A DNA stretch of 64,000 nucleotides from Chitinophagaceae bacterium (GTDB lineage: Bacteria; Bacteroidota; Bacteroidia; Chitinophagales; Chitinophagaceae), in NCBI GenBank assembly GCA_025923075.1, contig JAICGN010000001.1, positions 1 through 64,000 on the forward strand. Reading direction: 5' to 3'. A program made the position numbers and the translations under genes. The notes beneath the pieces were generated by a model. It was not told the origin of the DNA. It saw only the letters and a list, made by a program, of their open reading frames with translations, and made no database searches. Positions 17,264 to 24,581 of the stretch are shown in pieces (the stretch's first letter is position 1; the number at the start of each line of letters is the position of its first letter).

Positions 17264-17272
17264 CCAGTAGCA
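17252..17272 (+). repeat. AGTAGCC heptamer repeat at the lipB 3' end
   Basis: Three heptamers, AGTAGCC, AGTAGCC and AGTAGCA. The lipB stop codon lies within the second unit. Confidence 0.65.
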
Positions 17273-17326
17273 AAGAAAATAAAATGATAAAGCTACTATT
17301 TACCATGCACCGCTGACCACTCACCA

Positions 17327-18145
17327 TCAGAAATCTTTGGGAATAAAAAACCTGTTTTTCTCAACCAGTTTTTCATTTTCATATAACTCAGATTTGAACC
17401 AGCCTGAGTGATAAAAATTTGATTTCTCCAGCATCAACGAAGCTTCTTTAATATCCTTTAGTTCAAAAAGAAACGTGTCGTCGTCTTCATAAAACTTTAT
17501 TGAATATTTTCTATTGGCAGCGTCTGCCAGTGAAATTCTTACCAGCCCATCCTTATTGGCGACAATTCGATACATAGGTATCGCAACATCACCATTTCTT
17601 TTATTTTTTACGACCGCATCTAACTTTCTTGATATCGAATCGGGCAGCACAGCCTGTCTGCCGTTTCTATATCTTCTAAGAATGATCAGTTCTTCGGATG
17701 TTAATGCACTATCTGGCAAATTTTGGTTAATGATCTTTTCAACTATTTTCAAATAAACACTATCCGTAATTTTTTGTGAAGCTGTATCGGACAGCAAAGC
17801 TGTCCGGATGCTGTCATTTGCCGGTCTTTTTGATTTTGAAAAAACAAAATTGGTGCCATCAACAAGAATATATAGCCGGTAAAACATCCTGTCGTTTGGC
17901 GCTTTTGAATCAAGATAACCGTTTTGTTTGTTATTGGGATCAGGAACCGTGAGCAGTGTTTTGAAATTAGAAAGACTATCGGGTGATCGCTGGATACTTA
18001 TCTGTTTCAGATGTGGATATTTATTATTCCAGCTGATAACAACACGATTGTTCCCTTTATTTACGACTGAAAAAGCAGGCAATGAATCCTGTGCATGTGC
18101 AAAGGCAGCAATACATATCAAGAGGGACAGGATGATTTTTCGCAT
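17327..18145 (-). CDS. Secreted protein of unknown function with a fibronectin III-like N-terminal region
   Basis: The 272-residue protein has a signal peptide (MRKIILSLLICIAAFAHAQ). Residues about 25-110 resemble a fibronectin type III-like beta-sandwich (NRVVISWNNKYPHLKQISIQRS, then MFYRLYILVDGTNFVFSK). A low-similarity helical linker follows with several Asp-Ser pairs, and then a C-terminal beta-rich region (DDTFLFELKDIKEASLMLEKSNF). No catalytic motif is visible. It is likely periplasmic or cell-surface. It stands alone on the minus strand between lipB and the PLP enzyme. Confidence 0.75.
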   Translation of the reverse strand: MRKIILSLLICIAAFAHAQDSLPAFSVVNKGNNRVVISWNNKYPHLKQISIQRSPDSLSNFKTLLTVPDPNNKQNGYLDSKAPNDRMFYRLYILVDGTNFVFSKSKRPANDSIRTALLSDTASQKITDSVYLKIVEKIINQNLPDSALTSEELIILRRYRNGRQAVLPDSISRKLDAVVKNKRNGDVAIPMYRIVANKDGLVRISLADAANRKYSIKFYEDDDTFLFELKDIKEASLMLEKSNFYHSGWFKSELYENEKLVEKNRFFIPKDF

Positions 18146-18216
18146 GGATATAGAACGTTAAGACAAAAAATTTCGTTTGGTCTACAAAGACAAAGATAGG
18201 AATGCAGGGCGCAAAC

Positions 18217-19095
18217 TTAAAAGATTAACGAACCTTTTTGCAATGATGCATTTCCCTGCAATCCTCCGCTATGGATAATTAGGATCTTACTTGCCGGATA
18301 GAAATGATTGTTTTTGATCATATCGAAAATCGCATAGGCGAGTTTGCCGGTATACACTATATCCGTAGGAATGCCGGTTGAACTAAAAAGATCATTCATA
18401 AAATCCAAAAGAACCGCATTAAATTTTGCATACCCGCCAAAATGATAATCACAGATCAACTTGGCGCCATTTGTTTTCTTTTCATCTTTCCACCCTTTTA
18501 ACACCACAATGCCAGTTAACTGCTGATCCGGCGAAAGGGCATTTTGAATGCCATTGAACATAGTTCCGGTACCGACAGCACAAGCAATATGGGTATAATT
18601 CTTCCGATCAATGTGTTGAAGAATTTCGCCTGCTCCTTTTTCTCCTTCGGGGCCTGCACCTCCTTCGGGAATAATATAATAAAGCGGGAATTCTTTTTTG
18701 ACTGACTCAAGAAATTCATCAGTTTTTCGACGGCTATAGTCTTGGCGGGGTATAAACTTTAGTTCCATTCCATATTTGATCGCCTCATATAATGTCGCAG
18801 AAGGGGATCCTGGGCTTTCTCCACGGATTATACCGATACAATTTATCCTTTGCAAATAACAGGCACAGGCAGTCGCCAAAACATGGTTTGACCAGGCTCC
18901 GCCGAACGTGACAATGCCTTCATAATTACCGGCATTAAAATTGTCAAGGTGATATTTTAGTTTAAACCATTTATTACCTGAAATGACCGGGTGGATTTTG
19001 TCAAGACGCAATACATCTAATTCAACTTTTTTATCTTGTAAAAAGTACCCATGTATTTTATCAGTCGTAATGTTTTTCAGATCCGGAGTTTGCAT
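18217..19095 (-). CDS. PLP-dependent deaminase, ACC deaminase / D-cysteine desulfhydrase family
   Basis: The 292-residue fold-type II PLP enzyme has the lysine motif SGNKWFKLKYHL, followed by the YEGIVTFGGAWSNHVLATA segment that binds substrate and cofactor. VGTGTMFNGI supplies the Gly-rich phosphate loop. The family includes 1-aminocyclopropane-1-carboxylate deaminase and D-cysteine desulfhydrase; annotation alone does not separate them, and most Bacteroidota members are untested. It is somewhat shorter than typical ACC deaminases (about 335). It is divergent from the nucleotidyltransferase gene. Confidence 0.88.
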   Translation of the reverse strand: MQTPDLKNITTDKIHGYFLQDKKVELDVLRLDKIHPVISGNKWFKLKYHLDNFNAGNYEGIVTFGGAWSNHVLATACACYLQRINCIGIIRGESPGSPSATLYEAIKYGMELKFIPRQDYSRRKTDEFLESVKKEFPLYYIIPEGGAGPEGEKGAGEILQHIDRKNYTHIACAVGTGTMFNGIQNALSPDQQLTGIVVLKGWKDEKKTNGAKLICDYHFGGYAKFNAVLLDFMNDLFSSTGIPTDIVYTGKLAYAIFDMIKNNHFYPASKILIIHSGGLQGNASLQKGSLIF

Positions 19096-19158
19096 GTAAT
19101 AAATATGAATGGAAAGTAGCTAATTTATTTATTTTCGCATCTTGATTAAAATTATTTG

Positions 19159-20082
19159 ATGAAACCAACATTGGTGATACTCGCAGCAGGCATGGCTTCA
19201 CGTTATGGAAGCATGAAACAGGTGGAAGGTTTTGGCCCATCAGCTGAAACAATTATGGATTATTCAATTTATGATGCTATACGGGCAGGCTTTGGGAAAG
19301 TGGTGTTTATTATCCGCAAAGAATTTGAAAAGAATTTCCGGGAGATAATAGGAAAGGACATCGTGGGACGAATCGACGTGGAATATGTTTTCCAGGAGTT
19401 ACATAAATATGCAGAAGGAGTTGAAATTCCTGGTCAGAGAACAAAGCCCTGGGGCACAGCACATGCTGTTCTTTGTGCTGACGAAAAAGTAAACGAACCT
19501 TTCGCTGTCATCAATGCCGATGACTTTTATGGAAGAGACGGATTTGAGAAGGCTTACCGCTTTCTTTTGAATGACTGCAAAAAGGATGTATATGCCATTA
19601 TCGGGTATGAGTTATTGAAAACACTTTCGGAGCATGGCACTGTAAACCGCGGCGTTTGCGAAGTAGATAAGAAGGGCAACCTGGTTTCGGTAGTTGAAAG
19701 ACTAAATGTTTCGAAGGTTGGAGCCAAGATTGTTTGTAATGATGACCATTTCCCTAAAGAACTTCCGCTGGATACACATGTATCCATGAATTTTTGGTGT
19801 TTCCATCCGGAGGTTTTTGATTATACCAGAAAGGTATTTAAGGAATTTCTTTCCCAAAACGCATCCAATCCAAAGGCTGAATTTTTTATACCAATTGTTG
19901 CGGATAAATACATTAAGGATGGGGAAGGAGTAATAAAAGTAATTCCTACTTCCTCAAAATGGTTTGGCGTTACGTATAAAGAAGATGCACCCATGGTGAG
20001 AGAAAGCTTACAAAAACTCGTTGATGCGGGTGAATATCCACAGAACCTTTGGGCAAAACAAAAGCTGCCGAAGCAGCTTTGA
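19159..20082 (+). CDS. NTP-dependent sugar nucleotidyltransferase-like protein
   Basis: The 307-residue protein starts with a nucleotidyltransferase signature, LVILAAGMASRYGSMKQ, where Lys follows the usual Gly-rich loop. An Asp pair (VINADDFYGRDGFEKAY) provides the metal-binding site. These features place it among NTP_transferase proteins that activate sugar phosphates, but the exact sugar is unknown and no hexapeptide acyltransferase domain follows. The ATG at 19159 is preferred over the adjacent TTG. A TATTTTCG sequence about 25 bases upstream is a weak promoter candidate. Confidence 0.88.
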   Translation: MKPTLVILAAGMASRYGSMKQVEGFGPSAETIMDYSIYDAIRAGFGKVVFIIRKEFEKNFREIIGKDIVGRIDVEYVFQELHKYAEGVEIPGQRTKPWGTAHAVLCADEKVNEPFAVINADDFYGRDGFEKAYRFLLNDCKKDVYAIIGYELLKTLSEHGTVNRGVCEVDKKGNLVSVVERLNVSKVGAKIVCNDDHFPKELPLDTHVSMNFWCFHPEVFDYTRKVFKEFLSQNASNPKAEFFIPIVADKYIKDGEGVIKVIPTSSKWFGVTYKEDAPMVRESLQKLVDAGEYPQNLWAKQKLPKQL

Positions 20083-20106
20083 ATAATAACATAAGATCGG
20101 GTATTT

Positions 20107-21219
20107 CTAATTTACTTTAACCATAAAGACATAATCTTCGATCTTTTTTACCTGATGCGTACGATCCATCCCTTTCAACGAGGAAGCCGCAGGGGTTTTT
20201 AATTTTACGTAAGATGTATCCGATTTTTTTAATTCAGTTAATACACTATGAATATATTTCGATTGTATTGCAAAAACAACTCCTTCAGCTGAGACCTGCC
20301 GGGTGCTGAGTATTCCAATCACTTCCCCATTATTATTCAGAACGGGTCCTCCACTATTTCCGGGATTTGCCGCAATAGCTATCTGGCAACTCAACGTATC
20401 TCCTTTGTAGCCAGTGTTTGCACTTAAGTACCCCTGGCCATAGACAATAGAATCACGGGGATAACCAAGTGTAAAAATAGGTTCAGCCAAATCAGCAGAT
20501 GTTTTACTGATATTATAAGGAATAGCAGTCAGCGATTTGAAATTATCATCATCTACTTTTAGGATCGCAATATCTTTTTGAACGTCAGTAAAAACAACTT
20601 TTGCATTGAAGATTGCGCCTTTCCTGTTTTGAATTGCAATATTTCTTGCATTTCTTACAACATGGAGATTTGTTATCAATAAGCCTTTGCCATCAATTAA
20701 AAATCCAGAGCCGCCGGATTTATAGTCAATACTGGGATTGTATTGCGTCTTAATGTCATTCTGTAAATTATTTACCGCAGCTTTTGTAACGATTTGATCT
20801 TTCTTTACTTTATCCAAATCACGGCTAAGATCCTTGATTATCTTGGCATCAGGATTTGGGGAAAGTGACCATACCAACAAACTGATAGTAACGGTGGTAA
20901 TACCTGCAATGGTTGCCGCAATAGCAGCCACTCTCTTATAACGTTTCCAGAGATAAACCACTTTTGCTTTGCCTTTTAACCTGTCCGAGTTTATCAATCC
21001 TCTTTCAGCAAGATCAGTATGTATTTCATTTAAGGCAGACTTAAACTTACGCAATTCACCCACCTCATTCATTTGATGAATGAAAAGGGTATGTTCCACC
21101 ACCATTTGATCTACATCGGGATTCGTTTTACGCAATTGTTCAAAATGGACCCTTTCATCCGGTCTCATTTCGCCGCGAATGTATCGTTCAACAGCTTCCA
21201 GCATTTGAATGTCTTCCAT
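20107..21219 (-). CDS. Membrane-anchored trypsin-like protease with anti-sigma-like N-terminus
   Basis: Domains in order: a cytoplasmic helical region (about 1-110) with EAVERYIRGEMRPDERVHFEQLRK, similar to the start of Bacteroidota anti-sigma factors; one membrane helix (about 118-138, IAATIAGITTVTISLLVWSL); a coiled segment; and a periplasmic S1-type protease domain (about 165-350). The triad is readable as His in LLITNLHVV, Asp in QKDIAILKV and Ser in NPGNSGGPV. No PDZ domain follows. The ATG at 21219 overlaps the sigma-factor stop (TGATG), so the two are translationally coupled. It plausibly senses envelope state and regulates the adjacent sigma factor; this is inference. Confidence 0.88.
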   Translation of the reverse strand: MEDIQMLEAVERYIRGEMRPDERVHFEQLRKTNPDVDQMVVEHTLFIHQMNEVGELRKFKSALNEIHTDLAERGLINSDRLKGKAKVVYLWKRYKRVAAIAATIAGITTVTISLLVWSLSPNPDAKIIKDLSRDLDKVKKDQIVTKAAVNNLQNDIKTQYNPSIDYKSGGSGFLIDGKGLLITNLHVVRNARNIAIQNRKGAIFNAKVVFTDVQKDIAILKVDDDNFKSLTAIPYNISKTSADLAEPIFTLGYPRDSIVYGQGYLSANTGYKGDTLSCQIAIAANPGNSGGPVLNNNGEVIGILSTRQVSAEGVVFAIQSKYIHSVLTELKKSDTSYVKLKTPAASSLKGMDRTHQVKKIEDYVFMVKVN

Positions 21220-21785
21220 CACTTACCGTTTTTATATTGAGCGAAAAATAATTTCTTTAATCGCATAAGACACTTGTACTTTTGGTTTTTTGCATTGTCT
21301 GCATTGGTATATCCAAACTGGCTGGCGATGTCCTGCATGTTCCGCTTTTGGATGTAAAAGGCTTCAATAAGGCTCTTACAAGGTTCACCAAGACTGCCTA
21401 TCGCCTTTTCCATCATCACAAATTCCTGGTCCCGCTTTTCGTATTCTTCCACATCTTCCTCGACCGGCACCGTACTCACCATGCTTTCCACTTCATTTGA
21501 ATACCGGTTATACTGCTGCAATTTCTTTAACCAAATCCGCCGGCAAACTGAATAAACGTAGGTTTTGATCTGGCAATTCAACTCAAAATTACCTGAACGG
21601 GCCTTTTCCAGCAGTACGATCATCGCTTCCTGGAAAATATCTTTTGCTTCCTGAGCAGAGCCGTTGTTATTGATAACCAGGCTTTGAACCATATTATAGT
21701 TGTCTTTGTAGATGGTTTCAACCGCCTTTTTATCCCCGAGCGCCAATCCTTTCAGCAACTCTTTTTCTTTCAAATCAGGGTTCAA
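21219..21785 (-). CDS. ECF-type RNA polymerase sigma factor
   Basis: The protein has sigma-70 region 2 (about 25-90, with SAQEAKDIFQEAMIVLLEKA and KTYVYSVCRRIWLKKLQQYN) and region 4 (about 120-185, ending LIEAFYIQKRNMQDIASQFGYTNADNAKNQKYKCLMRLKK). I chose a TTG start (then NPDLKEKELLKGLALGDKKA). The in-frame ATG at 21836 adds 17 unconserved residues and lies upstream of a TACTATTTG promoter-like sequence (minus strand, 21812-21820). The gene runs into the protease gene with a one-base overlap. Its regulon is unknown. Confidence 0.9.
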   Translation of the reverse strand: MNPDLKEKELLKGLALGDKKAVETIYKDNYNMVQSLVINNNGSAQEAKDIFQEAMIVLLEKARSGNFELNCQIKTYVYSVCRRIWLKKLQQYNRYSNEVESMVSTVPVEEDVEEYEKRDQEFVMMEKAIGSLGEPCKSLIEAFYIQKRNMQDIASQFGYTNADNAKNQKYKCLMRLKKLFFAQYKNGK

Positions 21786-21927
21786 TCTGCAAGTTTTAAT
21801 ACAATTATTGACAAATAGTAACCCAAAGAAAACCAAAAAAAACTATTTAACACCGGGTTACCTTTTTTTAAAACGGGTATAAATGCCGAATTCTATTTGT
21901 TTAAACAAACTCTAAAAAACAGAAAAC

Positions 21928-22119
21928 ATGAAAAAGCTTTTTTTTGTATTCGTAATTGCAGCAGCTTTCGCAGCTTGCAACGGTAACGAGGAAACAACAA
22001 CTTCAACTGAAACAACAGCTCCAGCACCTGATACAACAATTGTAACTCCGGCTCCGACTGATACAACAGTTGTCGCTCCGTCTACAACAGATGCAGCGCC
22101 TTCAACTACAGCGAAGTAA
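21928..22119 (+). CDS. Small Thr/Pro/Ala-rich lipoprotein
   Basis: The 63-residue protein opens with MKKLFFVFVIAAAFAAC, a short lipoprotein signal with Cys about residue 17. The rest is low complexity: Thr, Pro, Ala and Asp in repeated TTxxPAPTDTT-like words. There is no fold or known domain. Such tails may act as spacers on the outer membrane surface. It has its own region: a TCTATTTG promoter-like sequence upstream (one mismatch) and a strong terminator downstream, so it is likely an abundant monocistronic transcript. Confidence 0.8.
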   Translation: MKKLFFVFVIAAAFAACNGNEETTTSTETTAPAPDTTIVTPAPTDTTVVAPSTTDAAPSTTAK

Positions 22120-22152
22120 GATTTTTTTCAATATGGCAAGCAATCGTTAGAG

Positions 22153-22185
22153 GCCACCCCGGTTATTCGGGGTGGCTGTTTTTTT
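22153..22185 (+). terminator. Rho-independent terminator of the small lipoprotein gene
   Basis: GCCACCCCG (22153-22161) pairs perfectly with CGGGGTGGC (22168-22176) over a GTTATT loop, followed by TGTTTTTTT. Confidence 0.9.
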
Positions 22186-22251
22186 GGTACAAACAGTTGT
22201 TTTCAATTATAGTTTTTTGTGTCAAAATCTTGCTTGTTAAAAATGAATACT

Positions 22252-22259
22252 TATTTTTG
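22252..22259 (+). promoter_or_regulatory. -7 promoter element of the aromatic operon
   Basis: TATTTTTG matches TAnnTTTG, with TTG at 22234-22236 as a possible -33 element. The start of transcription should fall at about 22264, three bases before the leader-peptide ATG. Confidence 0.65.
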
Positions 22260-22266
22260 AAATGAA

Positions 22267-22353
22267 ATGACTATCGCAAAAGCATACCGTTGGTTTTATT
22301 TTTATTACTTCTTTAGCCAGAAGCCGGGATTGCTTTTGTTGAAAACTTATTAA
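22267..22353 (+). CDS. Aromatic-rich attenuator leader peptide
   Basis: A 28-codon ORF starts ATG ACT ATC and ends TAT TAA. Residues 7-16 are YRWFYFYYFF, nine aromatic residues out of ten, including one Trp, four Phe and four Tyr. That density is not expected by chance and matches control-codon runs of attenuator leader peptides. The ORF ends 53 bases before the pheA start. The codon run overlaps and follows RNA segment 1 and precedes segment 2 of the attenuator described at 22277-22406. The peptide itself is probably non-functional; its translation is the sensor. Confidence 0.85.
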   Translation: MTIAKAYRWFYFYYFFSQKPGLLLLKTY

Positions 22354-22406
22354 GTTCAAGAAATTAAATCAACATAGGTCCCGGCAAAAAGCCGGGATTT
22401 TTTTTT
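22277..22406 (+). promoter_or_regulatory. Transcription attenuator of the aromatic amino acid operon
   Basis: Four segments are readable. Segment 1 (22277-22288, CAAAAGCATACC) pairs with segment 2 (22327-22338, GGATTGCTTTTG), with eight continuous pairs plus three. Segment 2 also contains GCCGGGA (22323-22329), which pairs with segment 3 (TCCCGGC, 22379-22385) as antiterminator. Segment 3 alternatively pairs with segment 4 (GCCGGGA, 22391-22397), giving a terminator with an AAAAA loop and nine T residues that run up to the pheA ATG. Segments 2 and 4 share the 11-base direct repeat AAGCCGGGATT. A ribosome stalled at the Tyr/Phe/Trp codons would cover segment 1, allow 2:3 and permit read-through. 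Confidence 0.85.
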
Positions 22407-23231
22407 ATGAGGGTCTCAATACAAGGTTATGAAGGGAGCTTTCACCAGGTGGCAGCGCAGCAGTTTTTTGGAAAAGATGTCCACGTGCTGCCTTGCGCTA
22501 CTTTCCGTGATGTGATAAAGATTGCTTCCAATAAAAAAGAAAGTGATGGTGGCGTGATGGCTATTGAGAATTCAATTGCCGGAAGCATTCTTGCTAACTA
22601 TAATCTTCTTCAAAAATCCAACCTTGTAATTATTGGTGAGATCTATCTCCAGATCAGACAAAATCTTCTTGTGAACCCGGGAGTTAAGTTGGAGGACATT
22701 CGCGAGGTACACTCACATACCATGGCATTACAACAATGCTATGATTTTCTTGATAAGTACAAATGGAAATTGGTAGAGACAGATGATACAGCTTTAAGTG
22801 CTAAGCATGTTCATCAGCATAAGAGCAAACATATTGCTGCAATTGCAAGCAAGCTTGCAGCGGAATTATTTCAATTGGAAGTTTTAGCTCCAAATATCCA
22901 AACATTGAAAAATAATTACACCAGGTTTCTAGTATTGCAAAAACAAGATGTCGCTCAACCGGTGAATGACGCCAATAAAGCCTCGGTGAATTTTCATACT
23001 GATCACTCAAGAGGCAGCCTGGCAAAGGTGCTGACTAAAATTGCCGAGGGCGGTATTAACCTTAGCAAACTCCAAAGCTTTCCGATACCGGGCAGCGATT
23101 TCAAATATAGTTTTCATGCGGATATGGAATTTGACACAGTCGATCAGTTTGATAAAGTGATTGATCAGATAAAACCGCTAACAGCAGAGGTGAAGATATA
23201 TGGTGTGTATCGTCGTGGATTATGGAAATAA
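22407..23231 (+). CDS. pheA: Prephenate dehydratase
   Basis: The enzyme converts prephenate to phenylpyruvate for phenylalanine synthesis. The PDT domain (about 1-180) begins VSIQGYEGSFHQVAA and shows VMAIENSIAGS and the NNYTRFLVL motif with the catalytic Thr. A C-terminal ACT domain (about 195-270, GSLAKVLTKIAEGGINLSKL...) normally binds phenylalanine for feedback inhibition; the ESRP motif is changed to QSFPIPG here. There is no fused chorismate mutase; that domain is on the DAHP synthase of the same operon. The ATG directly follows the terminator T-run of the attenuator, so there is no room for a conventional ribosome-binding site. Confidence 0.95.
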   Translation: MRVSIQGYEGSFHQVAAQQFFGKDVHVLPCATFRDVIKIASNKKESDGGVMAIENSIAGSILANYNLLQKSNLVIIGEIYLQIRQNLLVNPGVKLEDIREVHSHTMALQQCYDFLDKYKWKLVETDDTALSAKHVHQHKSKHIAAIASKLAAELFQLEVLAPNIQTLKNNYTRFLVLQKQDVAQPVNDANKASVNFHTDHSRGSLAKVLTKIAEGGINLSKLQSFPIPGSDFKYSFHADMEFDTVDQFDKVIDQIKPLTAEVKIYGVYRRGLWK

Positions 23232-23238
23232 CTTAAAT

Positions 23239-23367
23239 AAATTTCAAATGACAAATAACAAGATCCAAATAAATCTCAACTTTCAAATTAAAATAGCGGC
23301 GAATTTGAATTTTTTGATTTGGATTTTATTTGATGCTTGGAATTTGGTTCTTGAGATTTTTAAATAA
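23239..23367. repeat. Intergenic inverted repeat of CAAATTTC/ATTTGGAATT type
   Basis: The left half has TTTCAAATGACAAATAAC and AAATCTCAA. The right half has TTTGGATTTTATTTGATGC and TTGAGATTT. The halves are roughly reverse-complementary and fill the pheA-aminotransferase gap. No ORF, promoter or terminator is evident; it is probably transcribed as part of the operon. Confidence 0.55.
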
Positions 23368-23372
23368 AACGT

Positions 23373-24557
23373 ATGCAACTAGCAAAACGACTTGATGGAA
23401 TTGGCGAGTATTATTTTTCTCAGAAACTGAGGGAGATAGATGAGTTGAACAAACAGGGAAAAAATATTATCAATCTTGGTATTGGCAGTCCGGATATGCC
23501 ACCCCATCCGGATGTGATAAAAACGCTACAGGATGAAAGTGCAAAACCCAACGTGCATGCATATCAATCTTACAAAGGCTCCCCGGTTTTAAGAAAGGCA
23601 ATAAGCGAATGGTATAAGGAATGGTATGGAGTTGAGCTGGATCCTGGCACAGAAATTTTGCCATTGATAGGAAGTAAAGAAGGCATCATGCATATCTGCA
23701 TGACGTATTTAAACAAAGGAGATGAAGCATTGGTACCAAACCCGGGTTATCCAACTTACAGAAGTGCGATCATGCTGGCCGGCGGAAAATGCAAGGAATA
23801 TAAACTGCGAGAGAAAAACAATTATCAACCAGACTTTGATAAGCTGTCCAAAAAAAGCCTGAAAAAAGTGAAACTGATGTTTGTGAATTATCCGCAAATG
23901 CCAACCGGGCAACTCCCATCAAAAGAGTTATTTGAAAGGCTGGTTGTATTTGGTAAGGAGAATGAAATTCTCATTGTTCATGATAACCCTTACAGTTTTA
24001 TTTTGAATGAGAATCCCACGAGTTTGTTGAGCATTGAGAGGGCAAAAGATTGTGTACTCGAATTAAATTCATTAAGCAAGTCGCAGAATATGGCTGGATG
24101 GAGAGTAGGGATGCTTTGCGGAGCAAAAGAAAGAATTGATGAAGTATTGCGATTCAAAAGTAACATGGATAGTGGAATGTTTTTACCGGTTCAATTGGCC
24201 GCTGCAAAGGCATTGACTCTTGGAAAAGAATGGTATGATGAAGTAAATAAGGTATATAAAGTAAGAAGGGAAAAAGTATTTGATTTACTTGATCTGTTAG
24301 AATGTAAGTATTCAAAAGACCAGGCTGGCATGTTTGTCTGGGCAAAAGTCCCTGAAAAATATTTAAAGTATGCAGACACTTCCAAAATCCCCTCCTTGGG
24401 GGGTGGGGGGGCTTTAAGTGATGATGTATTGTATAATTCAAATGTATTTATCACTCCCGGGGGAATATTTGGTGACGCAGGCGAAAAATATGTAAGAGTG
24501 AGCTTATGTGCGCCGGCCGAAAAGTTTGAAGAAGCAATTAGCAGGATTAAGAATTAA
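23373..24557 (+). CDS. Class I/II aminotransferase of the aromatic operon
   Basis: This 394-residue fold-type I PLP aminotransferase carries the Schiff-base Lys in LNSLSKSQNMAGWRVGM and the NPGYPTYRS and DNPYSF motifs. By position between pheA and tyrA it most likely transaminates phenylpyruvate or 4-hydroxyphenylpyruvate, although the sequence also resembles aspartate and LL-diaminopimelate aminotransferases. Near residues 338-345 the protein contains KIPSLGGGG, encoded by a C/G-rich repeat; the flanking YADTS and ALSDDVLYNSNVF would otherwise join directly. The insertion is in frame and lies in the small C-terminal domain. Confidence 0.9.
   Translation: MQLAKRLDGIGEYYFSQKLREIDELNKQGKNIINLGIGSPDMPPHPDVIKTLQDESAKPNVHAYQSYKGSPVLRKAISEWYKEWYGVELDPGTEILPLIGSKEGIMHICMTYLNKGDEALVPNPGYPTYRSAIMLAGGKCKEYKLREKNNYQPDFDKLSKKSLKKVKLMFVNYPQMPTGQLPSKELFERLVVFGKENEILIVHDNPYSFILNENPTSLLSIERAKDCVLELNSLSKSQNMAGWRVGMLCGAKERIDEVLRFKSNMDSGMFLPVQLAAAKALTLGKEWYDEVNKVYKVRREKVFDLLDLLECKYSKDQAGMFVWAKVPEKYLKYADTSKIPSLGGGGALSDDVLYNSNVFITPGGIFGDAGEKYVRVSLCAPAEKFEEAISRIKN
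24383..24417 (+). repeat. C/G-rich repeat in frame inside the aminotransferase gene
   Basis: AAAATCCCCTCCTTGG followed by GGGGTGGGGGGGCTTT is a hairpin-like repeat of a Bacteroidota intergenic type, here within a coding region and adding about nine codons. Confidence 0.65.
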
Positions 24558-24581
24558 TAATTATGAATTAAGAATTGTTTT

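Noticed and set aside
22379-22406. The hairpin before pheA as a plain terminator of the upstream gene
   Set aside because: The upstream lipoprotein gene has its own strong terminator at 22153-22185, and the hairpin arm is duplicated in the leader ORF in a way that fits attenuation.
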